A stretch of DNA of 19,713 nucleotides from JBBQSU01 sp038234815 (GTDB lineage Bacteria > Planctomycetota > Phycisphaerae > Tepidisphaerales > Tepidisphaeraceae), in NCBI GenBank assembly GCA_038234815.1, contig JBBQSU010000064.1, positions 1-19,713 on the forward strand, written 5' to 3'. Position numbers and translations under genes: made by a program. Every line of letters begins with the position of its first letter. Within the stretch, counting starts at the first letter, position 1. This document shows, one piece after another, positions 7,801 through 13,845 of this stretch. The notes beneath the pieces are model-generated. The model saw only the letters and a list, made by a program, of their open reading frames with translations. It had not been told where the DNA came from and did no database searches.

Positions 7801-8373
7801 GAATGGAAGATCACCCTCGATGTCTTCCGCGATCTCGGCCTGGCGTTCGCTGCGGCGCTGGTGGCGATCTATGTCCTCCTGCTGGCGCAAACCCGTTCTT
7901 TCATCATCCCGGCAGTGGTCATGCTGGCCATTCCGTTGACGGTGCTCGGCGTCATGCCAGGCTTCTGGCTGCTCAATGCCCTTAGCGGTGGCGACGTCGG
8001 CGGGTACCACAATTCCATCTTCTTCACGGCCACCGGCATGATCGGCATGATCGCGCTGGCGGGCATCGTCACCCGGGATTCAATCATCCTGGTGGACTTC
8101 ATCCACCTCTCGCTTGCCCGCGGGCGAAGTTTGTTCGACGCCATCATGGAAAGCCGGGTGGTACGCCTGCGTCCCATCCTGCTGACCGCCGGTGCGGCCA
8201 TGCTGTCTGCGGTCCCGATCATCATCGACCCAATCTTCTCCGGCCTGGCCTGGAGCCTGATCTTCGGACTCTTCGCCTCCACCGTCTTCACCCTTTTTGT
8301 GATTCCCATCGCCTACTGGCTGGTCTACGCCAACGTCCCCGGCCACGGCGTGCCCAAACACGATCTGGACTAG
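4879..8373 (+). CDS. RND efflux pump permease (AcrB/HAE superfamily)
   Basis: This 1,164-residue proton-driven pump has the usual duplicated plan: a first membrane helix (about 28-47), a large periplasmic loop, helices 2-6 from about residue 400, a second periplasmic loop, and helices 8-12 from about 984. The TM4 motif GLLVDDPIVDVENI contains the proton-relay pair Asp462-Asp463. At the TM10 position where AcrB has Lys-Asn, this protein reads Arg1066-Asp1067. It is somewhat longer than a typical AcrB, partly through an insert around residues 290-340 carrying His299, His300, His314, His337 and His339. The insert could be a soft-metal contact or just a loop. It is co-transcribed with the adaptor and DUF2892 gene. 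Substrate unknown. Confidence 0.95.
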   Translation: MSQQTPLPPLASEHHFTNKIVAVFLESNLSIVLILLATLAGGAALWLTPREEDPQIVVPLADVYVNFPGHSAPEVEKLVTTPLEKILYQIDGVEYVYSMSHPDQAVITVRFYVGEDRERSLVKIQKKIEEHKELVPEGVTGWVVKPVEIDDVPIVTLALTSPTADDMTLRRVAEELGERLAAVKDVSRAYVVGGRPRVVQVYMDVSRMEAYHVSPLELQRAIRSADVRQVAGDFRSGDKVISVEAGAPFTRAGQLGELVVSTSEGRPVFLKDVADVRDGPAEVGSYVRHGWGLARGFTHHEGFTATLIGDESGHGQAGAALAPSAEAKFAGEVSAEHSHPAVTLAIAKKKGANAVWVARDVLAQAEALKKGVVPDNVQMVITRNYGLTADEKVNDLVDGLVVAIFIVIGLLTIGLGWRESLIVAVAVPVVFGLTLAVNLLLGFTINRVTLFALILSLGLLVDDPIVDVENISRHFALRKRATRRIVMEAVAEIRPPLVVATLAVIVSFLPMFYITGMMGPYMRPMALNVPVTMAMSMLVAFTITPWMAYHVLKQKYNSGSAPADAHHDTDDLAAIKQSRLYRFFYPLMAPLLKSRFRAIMFLVVMGVLTIAATLLAATRHVPLKMLPFDNKNELMLVLDMDRSTTLERSDAAVRDFERYLQGVPEVADFTSYVGVAAPMDFNGLVRHYYLRRGDNVAQIQLNLAGKKNRSLQSHAIGLRQRNDLMALAARHGAKLKIVETPPGPPVIASVVAEVYGNPDTPYAQLLAGARVVRHRLSIEPGVVDLDDVIEAPQQKFIFVTDQEKAAINGVTPRMVADTLQAALAGSTAGTVRAPDERNPLLIELRLPIEARSGAALLGRVNVKGSTGNLVPLAEIGSWQKANVDQTIYHKNLQPVAYVFAETAGRAPADVVVDVQTDRAPAEATAQPEARFASAGGWVQNVAPRSADGRTFFANGSGVAWQLSPSLRVDFAGEGEWKITLDVFRDLGLAFAAALVAIYVLLLAQTRSFIIPAVVMLAIPLTVLGVMPGFWLLNALSGGDVGGYHNSIFFTATGMIGMIALAGIVTRDSIILVDFIHLSLARGRSLFDAIMESRVVRLRPILLTAGAAMLSAVPIIIDPIFSGLAWSLIFGLFASTVFTLFVIPIAYWLVYANVPGHGVPKHDLD

Positions 8374-8606
8374 AAAAGCCATAAGCCATTGTTGTCTCCT
8401 GCCGTGCTTGTTGCAGATTATTTCCACGGCCCGACCAGCAAATGCGACGGACGCAAGACATCGCCTTAACCCATTCCCCAGTGACCGCTTGTTCACACCC
8501 CTCCCGTCCGATGAAGCCCGACCTATAAACTGCCGGCGACGGATAACGACTCCCTGCCCGCGGGCACGTTTTCGACAGGCCCCCGGCTAGCGGGGCGCCC
8601 TCGCCT
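8374..8606. other. Short gap between pump gene and right arm
   Basis: This segment of 233 bp has no gene, no clear terminator and no similarity to the matching gap at 1143-1348 next to the left arm. The hairpin-like GGCCCCCGGCTAGCGGGGCGCCC close to the arm (about 8578-8600) is imperfect. Nothing else is visible. Confidence 0.5.
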
Positions 8607-9142
8607 CGGCGATACGAGTTCGCGTTTTTATCGGGTGTTTTCGTTAAGTCGTTGTATTTGCTACAGTTACGAAATTCACTCGAGGAAAAAGGGGGTCCAA
8701 AGGGGGTCCCAAAGAGGTCCCAATGGTGTCGCAATGAGGTTTTTTTGAGGTTCCGAAGGTCTTTTGCGAGCTTCCCAAACGTGAGGCAAACGCTGCAGGC
8801 CGGGCCTGACGTTTCCGAGCGGGCTGATTTGGCCACTGGCGGTTCCACTTCGCCGACCGAACGCGCCCGGACGAATCGACCATCGGAAGACAAACCCGCC
8901 GAGCAAGCCCGAGCGGCCGACGGCACAACTGGCGATCCCCCTGCGCCGACCGGTTGCGCCCCGATCGATCGACCACGGGAAGGCAAACCCACGCGATAGC
9001 CCTGAGCGGCTAACGGAACACTTGGCAGTCCATCTTCGCGGGACGGTTGTCCCCGCCCGCATCCGACCGCGCGTGAAGCACCCGCCACCCACGCGCCGGC
9101 GGCTAGCAAAACGATTGAAGCTACCCAACGATTGCTGGTCAT
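8607..9142 (-). other. Counterpart open frame in the right arm (doubtful gene)
   Basis: This is the same frame as at 607-1142, starting MTSNRWVASIVLLAAGAWVAG, with the 31-residue tandem units retained. About twenty residues differ from the left copy, including substitutions such as Pro/Arg and His/Leu in otherwise conserved stretches. It stays open past the arm to 8288, antisense to the end of the RND pump gene, so it would yield a chimeric C-terminus if expressed. Confidence 0.25.
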
Positions 9143-9278
9143 AAATGTACCCTCTACCCCAAGGAGAAGTGGTGCGCGTTTGGGCGCTAATTTGCGCGAT
9201 TCTTGAAGGGGCAAAAACGCTAAGTCCTTGTCCTCAAAGCACATAAATTTTTTTAAAATTCCAAAATTGCCCAAAAAC

Positions 9279-9312
9279 GTGGTGCGCATTTGGGCGCCAA
9301 TTTGCGCACCAC
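9279..9312 (-). terminator. Terminator-like hairpin in the right arm
   Basis: GTGGTGCGCA and TGCGCACCAC form a perfect 10 bp stem. On the minus strand a run of five T follows, as in the left arm. Conservation of the stem in both arms, with one extra base pair here, suggests that the structure matters to the repeat. Confidence 0.45.
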
Positions 9313-9467
9313 TTTGGCAAGCTGGGTAAAGTGGCAACAAGGCGGTCGGAGAATGGCCAAGCTCGCTTCTGAAAACCTCACCCCCACCCCCGCCGCGCCG
9401 GAGAACGCCAGCTCCCCGGAGCCACCGGCCCGGCTACCAACTCGCGGGGACAAAGGAGCATCCCAAG

Positions 9468-9677
9468 TTATCGGTGGCGGGTAGGCGGGGATGTCGCCCT
9501 TATTCGTTCAAGAATTCGACGATCCACCCCCAGTAGCATTCCCGCGTCCTTTGAGCGAGTCGCCGCCGGGCAATCGCGTTGTTGAATCGCTCGATCAACC
9601 GCATCGGCGAGCAACATAGCGATGGGGCGGACAAGCACCAAACAAATTCTGATAGAAATGTTGGCTTGAGGGTTCAT
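9468..9677 (-). other. Conserved 69-codon open frame in the right arm (doubtful gene)
   Basis: This is the counterpart of the frame at 72-281, with the same length and stop and a handful of residue changes. It reads away from the cassette array and starts just inside the 11-mer cluster. That is where an integrase gene would begin in a normal integron platform, but the sequence has none of the features of an IntI tyrosine recombinase and is far too short. Function unknown. Confidence 0.2.
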
Positions 9678-9757
9678 CTAACATCGGTTATCGTCTTGTT
9701 AGATGAACAAGCCTTCCTGTTAGATGAACAGGGCTGTTCAACTAATACTGGTTATGC
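9672..9757 (+). other. attI-like site at the junction of right arm and cassette array
   Basis: Reading towards the cassettes, two direct repeats GTTAGATGAAC (9698-9708, 9719-9729) lie 21 bp apart. They are followed by GTTCAAC (9736-9742), an 8 nt spacer and GTTATGC (9751-9757), the leading core of cassette 1. GTTCAAC fits RYYYAAC, so 9736-9757 resembles a simple L/R site. Class 1 attI sites share this plan: upstream direct repeats, then a simple site with GTTRRRY at the insertion point. The sequence before the first core is not an attC, as it would be in mid-array. The alternative is a transposon end that happened to insert beside a core site. Confidence 0.35.
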
Positions 9758-9767
9758 GGCCTCCCCG

Positions 9768-10073
9768 ATGGGAACTTGGACGTTACTCTCACTCGTGACG
9801 ATCACCTGGCTGCTTTGGGCCGTTGGGACATTGCAGGGCCACTACATTGCCAAACGCGAGGGGCGAGTGAAGCCGGATTCTGGGGTGAGCCTAGCGCCGA
9901 TCATCCCATTGTTTCCATTGTTGTTTTTTGGCCTAGCGAAGATGGCGGACAAGTTCGTGGCGCCTTGGGGCACGTGGGTCATCGGTGGACTGCACGCGTT
10001 GCTGGCCATCGCGTTTATCGTGGCCATTATTTGGCAATCGCTTCGTCCCGCGCGAAGAGGACCGGCCGCATAA
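9768..10073 (+). CDS. Cassette 1: small multi-helix membrane protein
   Basis: This 101-residue protein starts at ATG 9768, 17 nt after the cassette core; the open frame reaches further back into the right arm, but that part belongs to another element. It has hydrophobic stretches near residues 4-20 (LLSLVTITWLLWAVG), 42-54 (LAPIIPLFPLLFFG) and 68-90 (WVIGGLHALLAIAFIVAII), so three membrane helices are likely, with a basic C-terminus. The TAA stop lies inside the inverse core GCATAAC of attC1, a compact arrangement common in cassettes. No ribosome binding site is obvious. It would depend on an upstream promoter in the arm. No family recognised. Confidence 0.75.
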   Translation: MGTWTLLSLVTITWLLWAVGTLQGHYIAKREGRVKPDSGVSLAPIIPLFPLLFFGLAKMADKFVAPWGTWVIGGLHALLAIAFIVAIIWQSLRPARRGPAA

Positions 10074-10168
10074 CCATTCGCTGCAATGGACCGGCCCCGC
10101 GCCGAGCGTTTTGGTAAACTCAAAGTCATCCGGCGCGGTGCCGGCCATTGAACGTTGGTCCGTTATGT
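10068..10168 (+). repeat. attC1 recombination site
   Basis: This 101 bp site runs from inverse core GCATAAC to core GTTATGT. The inner arms CGCTGCAATGG...CGCGCC and GGCGCG...CCATTGAACG pair, apart from an extra G and an extra A in the left arm. These are the extrahelical bases that set strand choice in attC folding. The terminal loop holds GAGCGTTTTGGTAAACTC. Confidence 0.93.
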
Positions 10169-10184
10169 GCCTAAAGGAGACCGC

Positions 10185-10718
10185 ATGCGAAATTGCTTCC
10201 TCGTTCTCTGCGTCGCCTTTCTTGGCGTTGTCGCGGCAGCGACAGCGGCCGACCAACCACCGGCGACTCAACCGGCGGCTTTTGAGCTGACGCCGGGAGC
10301 GGATACGTCGGTCGGCCTGTCATTTGATCGGCCCGCGCAATGGCGCACCGACGGCGCTAAAGTCATCAACCCAAAGTCTGGACAAACAGATCTCGTCTTC
10401 GAGATGGACGGATTCGACGCGGGTACGCAACCCACGCTTAAGTTCTCCGGAGAGGACGCGGGAGGAGAGGCGGAAATCGACGTTACGACTCCCGCGAATC
10501 AGTCGGCTACCGCAAGCAAGATCTTCTCCGTGGATAGTCGACCCGCTCGTTTGACTGCGTACAAGTTCCCAGACAGCGGGGCCGAACTTCTTACAGTGCA
10601 AACGGCAAAGGGAACGCGTTTTTATACGATCACGATGGTGTTCCCGAGCAGCCAGCGAGACAAGTATCTATCGCTTGCCGACACCATTTGTGCGTCGGTT
10701 CGTATCACGAAGCCATGA
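10185..10718 (+). CDS. Cassette 2: exported protein of unknown function
   Basis: This 177-residue protein starts at ATG 10185, preceded by a strong ribosome binding site AAAGGAGA with 4 nt spacing. The open frame begins earlier at 10155, but that would use attC sequence. The N-terminus MRNCFLVLCVAFLGVVAAATAA is a cleavable signal peptide, giving a mature protein from about Asp23. The mature part looks like a beta-rich domain (LSFDRPAQWRTDG, FEMDGFDAG, RFYTITMVFPSSQRDKYLSLADTICASVRI). The ending resembles small secreted proteins with a PsbP/DUF1795-like fold (a final helix after TMVFP), but that is only a pattern impression. The stop lies 22 bp before attC2. Confidence 0.8.
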   Translation: MRNCFLVLCVAFLGVVAAATAADQPPATQPAAFELTPGADTSVGLSFDRPAQWRTDGAKVINPKSGQTDLVFEMDGFDAGTQPTLKFSGEDAGGEAEIDVTTPANQSATASKIFSVDSRPARLTAYKFPDSGAELLTVQTAKGTRFYTITMVFPSSQRDKYLSLADTICASVRITKP

Positions 10719-10740
10719 ATCTCCCCGGCCGTCCGGCGGC

Positions 10741-10841
10741 ACATAACCAAACGCTGCAATGGACCGGCCCCGCGTCGAGCATTTTGGTAAATTCAGAGTC
10801 GGTCGGCGCGGTGCCGGCCATTGAACGACAGTCCGTTATTC
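10741..10841 (+). repeat. attC2 recombination site
   Basis: This 101 bp site runs from inverse core ACATAAC to core GTTATTC and is nearly identical to attC1 in the stem region (GCTGCAATGGACCGGCCCCGCG and its partner), with the same two unpaired bases. It differs in the outer cores, as expected for separate cassettes of one attC family. Confidence 0.93.
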
Positions 10842-10851
10842 GGCGGAAGAC

Positions 10852-11346
10852 ATGGCCGAGGTCGCGATCGATAATCGTCCCGTGCAACCGCGGAAGCGGC
10901 CGTCATCGGCGGCTACGCTTCTGCCGCCACTGCTCTTCCTCGGCGCGATGATAATGGCTGCCGATTTCACCGCGATCGATCTGCGTCCGCTCCATGTCCT
11001 TCATGTCCCGTATCTGAAGGCAATGGACTACGCGCACTTTATCATTCCTGGAGCATGCGCGTTGCTCTGGCTCGCGACGGTCCAGAAGTGGCCGAACGCG
11101 AGTTCAATCATCTGCGTTCTTCTTTGCTTCGTACTGATTGATCAGATTCGGGCATATGCCCAAAAACACGTCGCACGTTTGCCCGTAACTCGTTGGTTGG
11201 AAACGGACGAGGCGAAGTCTTTCGAATCTCGCAACGGTTTTCCGATCTATCAGGTTGGTTCGAAGGACGGCGAGTTTGTGATTGTCGCGCCTGAAAATGC
11301 CGCGCGAGCGCGGGATGAGTTTAGCAGGCTTGGTATTGTTCGATGA
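10852..11346 (+). CDS. Cassette 3: membrane protein of unknown function
   Basis: This 164-residue protein starts at ATG 10852, 11 nt after the cassette core region, with CGGAAGA as a weak ribosome binding site. Hydrophobic segments lie near residues 22-37 (ATLLPPLLFLGAMIMA), 63-76 (FIIPGACALLWLAT) and 84-97 (SSIICVLLCFVLID). After these comes a soluble tail (YAQKHVARLPVTRWLETDEAKSFESRNGFPIYQV...) ending in VAPENAARARDEFSRLGIV. The tail could be a small periplasmic or cytosolic domain. No family recognised. The stop is 15 bp before attC3. Confidence 0.78.
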   Translation: MAEVAIDNRPVQPRKRPSSAATLLPPLLFLGAMIMAADFTAIDLRPLHVLHVPYLKAMDYAHFIIPGACALLWLATVQKWPNASSIICVLLCFVLIDQIRAYAQKHVARLPVTRWLETDEAKSFESRNGFPIYQVGSKDGEFVIVAPENAARARDEFSRLGIVR

Positions 11347-11361
11347 CGCCGACCGGCCGCC

Positions 11362-11462
11362 GAATAACCAAATGCTGCAATGGACCGGCCCCGCGTTGAG
11401 CGTTTTGGTAAACTCAGAGTCGGTCGGCGCGGTGCCGGCCATTGAACGTTGATCCGTTAGGG
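11362..11462 (+). repeat. attC3 recombination site, end of the array
   Basis: This 101 bp site runs from inverse core GAATAAC to core GTTAGGG, with the same stem and extrahelical bases as attC1 and attC2. Downstream I find no matching inverse core ending CCCTAAC within the following 500 bp, so no fourth cassette of this type follows and the array ends here. Confidence 0.92.
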
Positions 11463-11963
11463 TGAATATCCCGGTCGGCTGACTGGTAACTAAGAGTTTT
11501 TGTGAGTTTGCGTGACATCGGAAACGAGGAGGCAACGACCTACGCACGCGTACCTTATTCGATGAGGGTAAATATGAGTGTACCATACAGCATAGATAAT
11601 CACTCCTCCGTTTCACCAATTCGATCAACACGCGCGACGGTCCAGGCCTGGAAAAGGTGACGCACATCGATTCGGAGATACGACGTGCGTCACTTTTTGC
11701 GGGTTCGTGCAGTCAAGTCTCTCAGTCATAGCGCTCGCAAAAGCAGTCGAAAGGCCCAATGAGACGCTCGCATCGAATCTCGCGTGACGCGAGGACCGAT
11801 CTGATCCAAATCTGAAACTATCTGGCCGAGAATGTCTCGTTTGATATTGCGGAAAAAGTGATTGCCGACCCCACCGCTGGCATGGACAAAATCGGCAAAA
11901 CTCCCGCTCGTTTTTGTTGCCTGGGCTAGCAACCTAGAGTTCTGTGGTAAAAGGAATGGTCAT
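11463..11963. other. Region without a convincing gene after the cassette array
   Basis: About 500 bp separate attC3 from the glycoside hydrolase gene. The region holds one strong hairpin (11652-11698) and a 28-codon frame (11574-11660) with a fair GAGGG ribosome binding site but no recognisable content. It must also hold the promoter of the enzyme cluster, though I see no clear consensus boxes. No integrase remnant could be recognised on either strand. Confidence 0.6.
11652..11698 (+). terminator. Long hairpin with T-tract
   Basis: AAAAGGTGACGCAC pairs with GTGCGTCACTTTTT: nine perfect pairs, one G-T wobble, then four A-T pairs, around a 19 nt loop. The A/T flanks suit an intrinsic terminator working in either direction. 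The loop is large for a terminator, so a protein-binding palindrome is also possible. Confidence 0.45.
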
Positions 11964-13796
11964 ATGAAAGTGTTAACCTCACAACCGATTCAAAACTTTC
12001 AATCGGGATTTCGAGCGGTCGCGGCATTCTTGCGACTTGCCCTTTGCGGTGTCGCACTGGGAATCTGTTCGATCGCCTTTCTGCCTTCCGCGGCCTCGGC
12101 TGCGGAAGCGCCTTCGAAAAACCTGAATGACGTTGGGGTGCGGCTCGAACCGATTGCCGATGGCATTCCGATAATTGAACCGGGTGAAAAGGGCAAAGCA
12201 TCCTTCCTGTTCACCAATTCGGCAACTCGCGAGTTGCAGTTGGCCTGGAAGGTCCAGATTTACCTGCCCGGTAACACCCCTGGCGACCGGAATCGAGTCG
12301 CCAAACCGGACTTGGAGCAGACGGAAAAGATAGAGTTGCCGGCGGGAGGCAACAAGCGTCTGATCATGCCCGATGCCGTGGCGATCAAACGTGGTGTGGT
12401 CACCTTCGACTGGCAAATGACCGATCAGGATGGCCGAACCTTGGCGCTGAAGGATAATCTCGCGGTCATGACCTTTCCTGGGCCGGAGAAGAGCCATCGT
12501 GGCAATTTCCGCTTCGGATGGGGAACCGGCCTCGTGCATTTCGTTTATGAAGCCGATGATCCGAAACTGATGCCGCTCTATGAGAAGATGGGCTGCGATA
12601 TCATCCGCGTTGGCGACAAATGGGCAATGAGCGAATACAAAGGAGATGCCTCGACAGCCAACGCCAACACCAAATACTGGGCTGATGCGGAGACCACCAT
12701 CAACGCGGCCAATGCTGCGGGCATGGATTTGCTTTATGTCATGTGGGGTACGCCGCTAAACCTGTACCGCAAAGGCTTCGCCAACGAATCCAAGATTGAG
12801 CAACTGGCCAAAGACAACAATGTCACATTTGGCTTAATGCAGCGGGTCCGTCCGCCCGATCCGGCAGCTTGGAAACAGCGGGTTACGGACACCGTCACCC
12901 GGTTCAAGGACAAGGTGAAATACTGGGAGATTTGGAACGACGAGGACCGCTCCGATGACGGCAGCCATCACATGCCCAACGGCTGGGTCGGCAGCACCGA
13001 TGAGTATCTGGGACTATTGCGTGATGCCAGCGAAACGATCAAGAAAATTGATCCCTCACTGGCCGTACTTAATGGCGGGTTTTTTACCGTCGGGCTAAGT
13101 GACAAGCACAACCTGAATCCCGATATGGTCAAACGGGTTGTGAGCGAAGGGCAGAACTCCTTCGATATATTTGCCGGGTTTGACACAAATCCATCTATCC
13201 TGCTCGGTCCGATGGCGGACTTGCGTACGCAACTGAAGCCAGAAAAGCCGCTGTGGCTGACGCGCGTCGAACAGCATGGGGCTTCGCCGGATGAACTGGT
13301 TCGCCGTCTGCTCAGCGCCAAGGGTTGTGGCGCTTCATCCTTCATCTGGATGTGGGGTATGAGCTTTGATAGCGGCTGGCGCGGCTTTATGGTCAAGATG
13401 AGTTCGTGGAAGACCAAGAATCGCACCTCGATCAACATCCATAGTGTCAGTCAGATGTCACCCGCCGGTTGTGCTTACACCCACGCCATCGGCCTGTTGC
13501 GTTCGCTGCCGGCAAGCGGGCGCATGGATACTGGGATTAATGGGCAATGGCTCTTCACGTTCGCCGACCCGACCCATAAGGATCTGCGACAGGTCGTGGG
13601 GCTGTGGCTTGATGAGAAGATGTCCGATGCCGCCGTGAATATACGGGTTGGCTCTAACGCGACGTGCAGCCTGATCGACCTCTACGGCAACACCGAACCG
13701 CTCCCCGTCACTAATGGCGTTGTACAGGCCCCTGTCCGACGCACCCCAGCCTATTTGCTTGTACTCCGCGGCGATCCCGTCACACTAGCCCACTGA
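11964..13796 (+). CDS. Exported clan GH-A glycoside hydrolase-like protein (GH39-like)
   Basis: This 610-residue protein starts at ATG 11964, with AAAGGA about 8 nt upstream. A long signal peptide ends near SAASAAEA (about residue 47). A beta-rich N-terminal domain (to about 180) precedes a TIM barrel containing DIIRVGDKW, LLYVMWGTP and KYWEIWNDEDR, and the C-terminal domain is again beta-rich. The order and spacing resemble GH39-type beta-xylosidases and relatives. In clan GH-A the acid/base is the Glu of WNE; here Asn325 is followed by Asp326, with Glu327 next. The strand-7 motif, usually a hydrophobic run ending in Thr-Glu, reads LWLTRVEQHG, leaving Glu436 as the only candidate nucleophile. 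The protein may therefore be a divergent enzyme or a non-catalytic binder. First gene of a probable three-gene exported enzyme cluster. Confidence 0.8.
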   Translation: MKVLTSQPIQNFQSGFRAVAAFLRLALCGVALGICSIAFLPSAASAAEAPSKNLNDVGVRLEPIADGIPIIEPGEKGKASFLFTNSATRELQLAWKVQIYLPGNTPGDRNRVAKPDLEQTEKIELPAGGNKRLIMPDAVAIKRGVVTFDWQMTDQDGRTLALKDNLAVMTFPGPEKSHRGNFRFGWGTGLVHFVYEADDPKLMPLYEKMGCDIIRVGDKWAMSEYKGDASTANANTKYWADAETTINAANAAGMDLLYVMWGTPLNLYRKGFANESKIEQLAKDNNVTFGLMQRVRPPDPAAWKQRVTDTVTRFKDKVKYWEIWNDEDRSDDGSHHMPNGWVGSTDEYLGLLRDASETIKKIDPSLAVLNGGFFTVGLSDKHNLNPDMVKRVVSEGQNSFDIFAGFDTNPSILLGPMADLRTQLKPEKPLWLTRVEQHGASPDELVRRLLSAKGCGASSFIWMWGMSFDSGWRGFMVKMSSWKTKNRTSINIHSVSQMSPAGCAYTHAIGLLRSLPASGRMDTGINGQWLFTFADPTHKDLRQVVGLWLDEKMSDAAVNIRVGSNATCSLIDLYGNTEPLPVTNGVVQAPVRRTPAYLLVLRGDPVTLAH

Positions 13797-13845
13797 AAAG
13801 AACTGATCGTCTCAATTTACCCCTGCTTCCGATCAAGGAGAAACA

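Larger units (their letters stand above)
1..9748. mobile_element. Putative composite mobile unit bounded by 1.14 kb inverted repeats
   Basis: Two arms of equal length (1,142 bp) face each other in inverted orientation and enclose about 7.5 kb of unique DNA. The cargo is an FAD-dependent oxidoreductase and an ArsR-controlled RND efflux operon. The right end stops 2 bp before the first core site of an integron cassette array. No transposase, resolvase or integrase is recognisable inside the arms or the cargo, so the unit would have to be moved in trans, or the arms may simply be two copies of one repeat that landed in opposite orientation. The sequence left of position 1 is not visible, so the left boundary and any target duplication cannot be judged. 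The repeat structure is seen directly; mobility is inferred. Confidence 0.6.
8607..9748 (-). repeat. Right arm of the long inverted repeat
   Basis: This is the inverted copy of 1-1142. Its outer end reads ...CAACTAATAC and is followed by TG and then the cassette core GTTATGC at 9751. The internal layout matches the left arm: 11-mers at 9672-9682, 9698-9708 and 9719-9729, the 69-codon frame at 9468-9677 on the minus strand, the hairpin at 9279-9312, and the frame opening at 9142. Substitutions between the arms change amino acids as often as not in the two shared frames, so I see no sign of purifying selection on a protein. No direct repeat flanks this arm (inner flank CCCTCGCC, outer flank TGGTTATG), so it does not look like a simple independent insertion with target duplication. 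Confidence 0.95.
9751..11462 (+). mobile_element. Integron gene-cassette array (three cassettes, no integrase in view)
   Basis: Three cassettes lie head to tail: 9752-10162, 10163-10835 and 10836-11456, counting each from the recombination point after G of GTTRRRY. Each has one plus-strand gene starting within a few tens of bases of the leading core and a 101 bp attC at its end. The leading core of each is matched by its own inverse core: GTTATGCGGCC by GGCCGCATAAC (11 nt), GTTATGTGC by GCACATAAC (9 nt), GTTATTCGGCGG by CCGCCGAATAAC (12 nt). This self-complementarity arises only when each unit was once a circle closed at attC. No IntI gene is present within the window. Confidence 0.93.

Noticed and set aside
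9468..9757. Possible integron integrase gene beside the attI-like site
   Set aside because: The only frames there are 69 codons or fewer, with no tyrosine recombinase motifs. No IntI remnant is visible on either strand of the arm.
9749..9757. Target-site duplication flanking the right arm
   Set aside because: The outer flank TGGTTATG does not match the inner flank, and the left outer flank lies outside the window. No duplication can be claimed.
10068..11462. The three 101 bp repeats read as REP or MITE copies, or as a CRISPR-like array
   Set aside because: The spacing is gene-sized and the core/inverse-core complementarity within each unit is specific to integron attC sites. The repeats are far longer than CRISPR repeats.
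11574..11660. 28-codon frame MSVPYSIDNHSSVSPIRSTRATVQAWKR with a GAGGG ribosome binding site
   Set aside because: It is too short to judge, with no hydrophobic segment or known leader-peptide pattern. The fair ribosome binding site may be chance.
11726..11932. Minus-strand 68-codon frame in the gap before the GH-A gene
   Set aside because: It has no recognisable domain and no clear ribosome binding site. It lies opposite the upstream region of the enzyme cluster.
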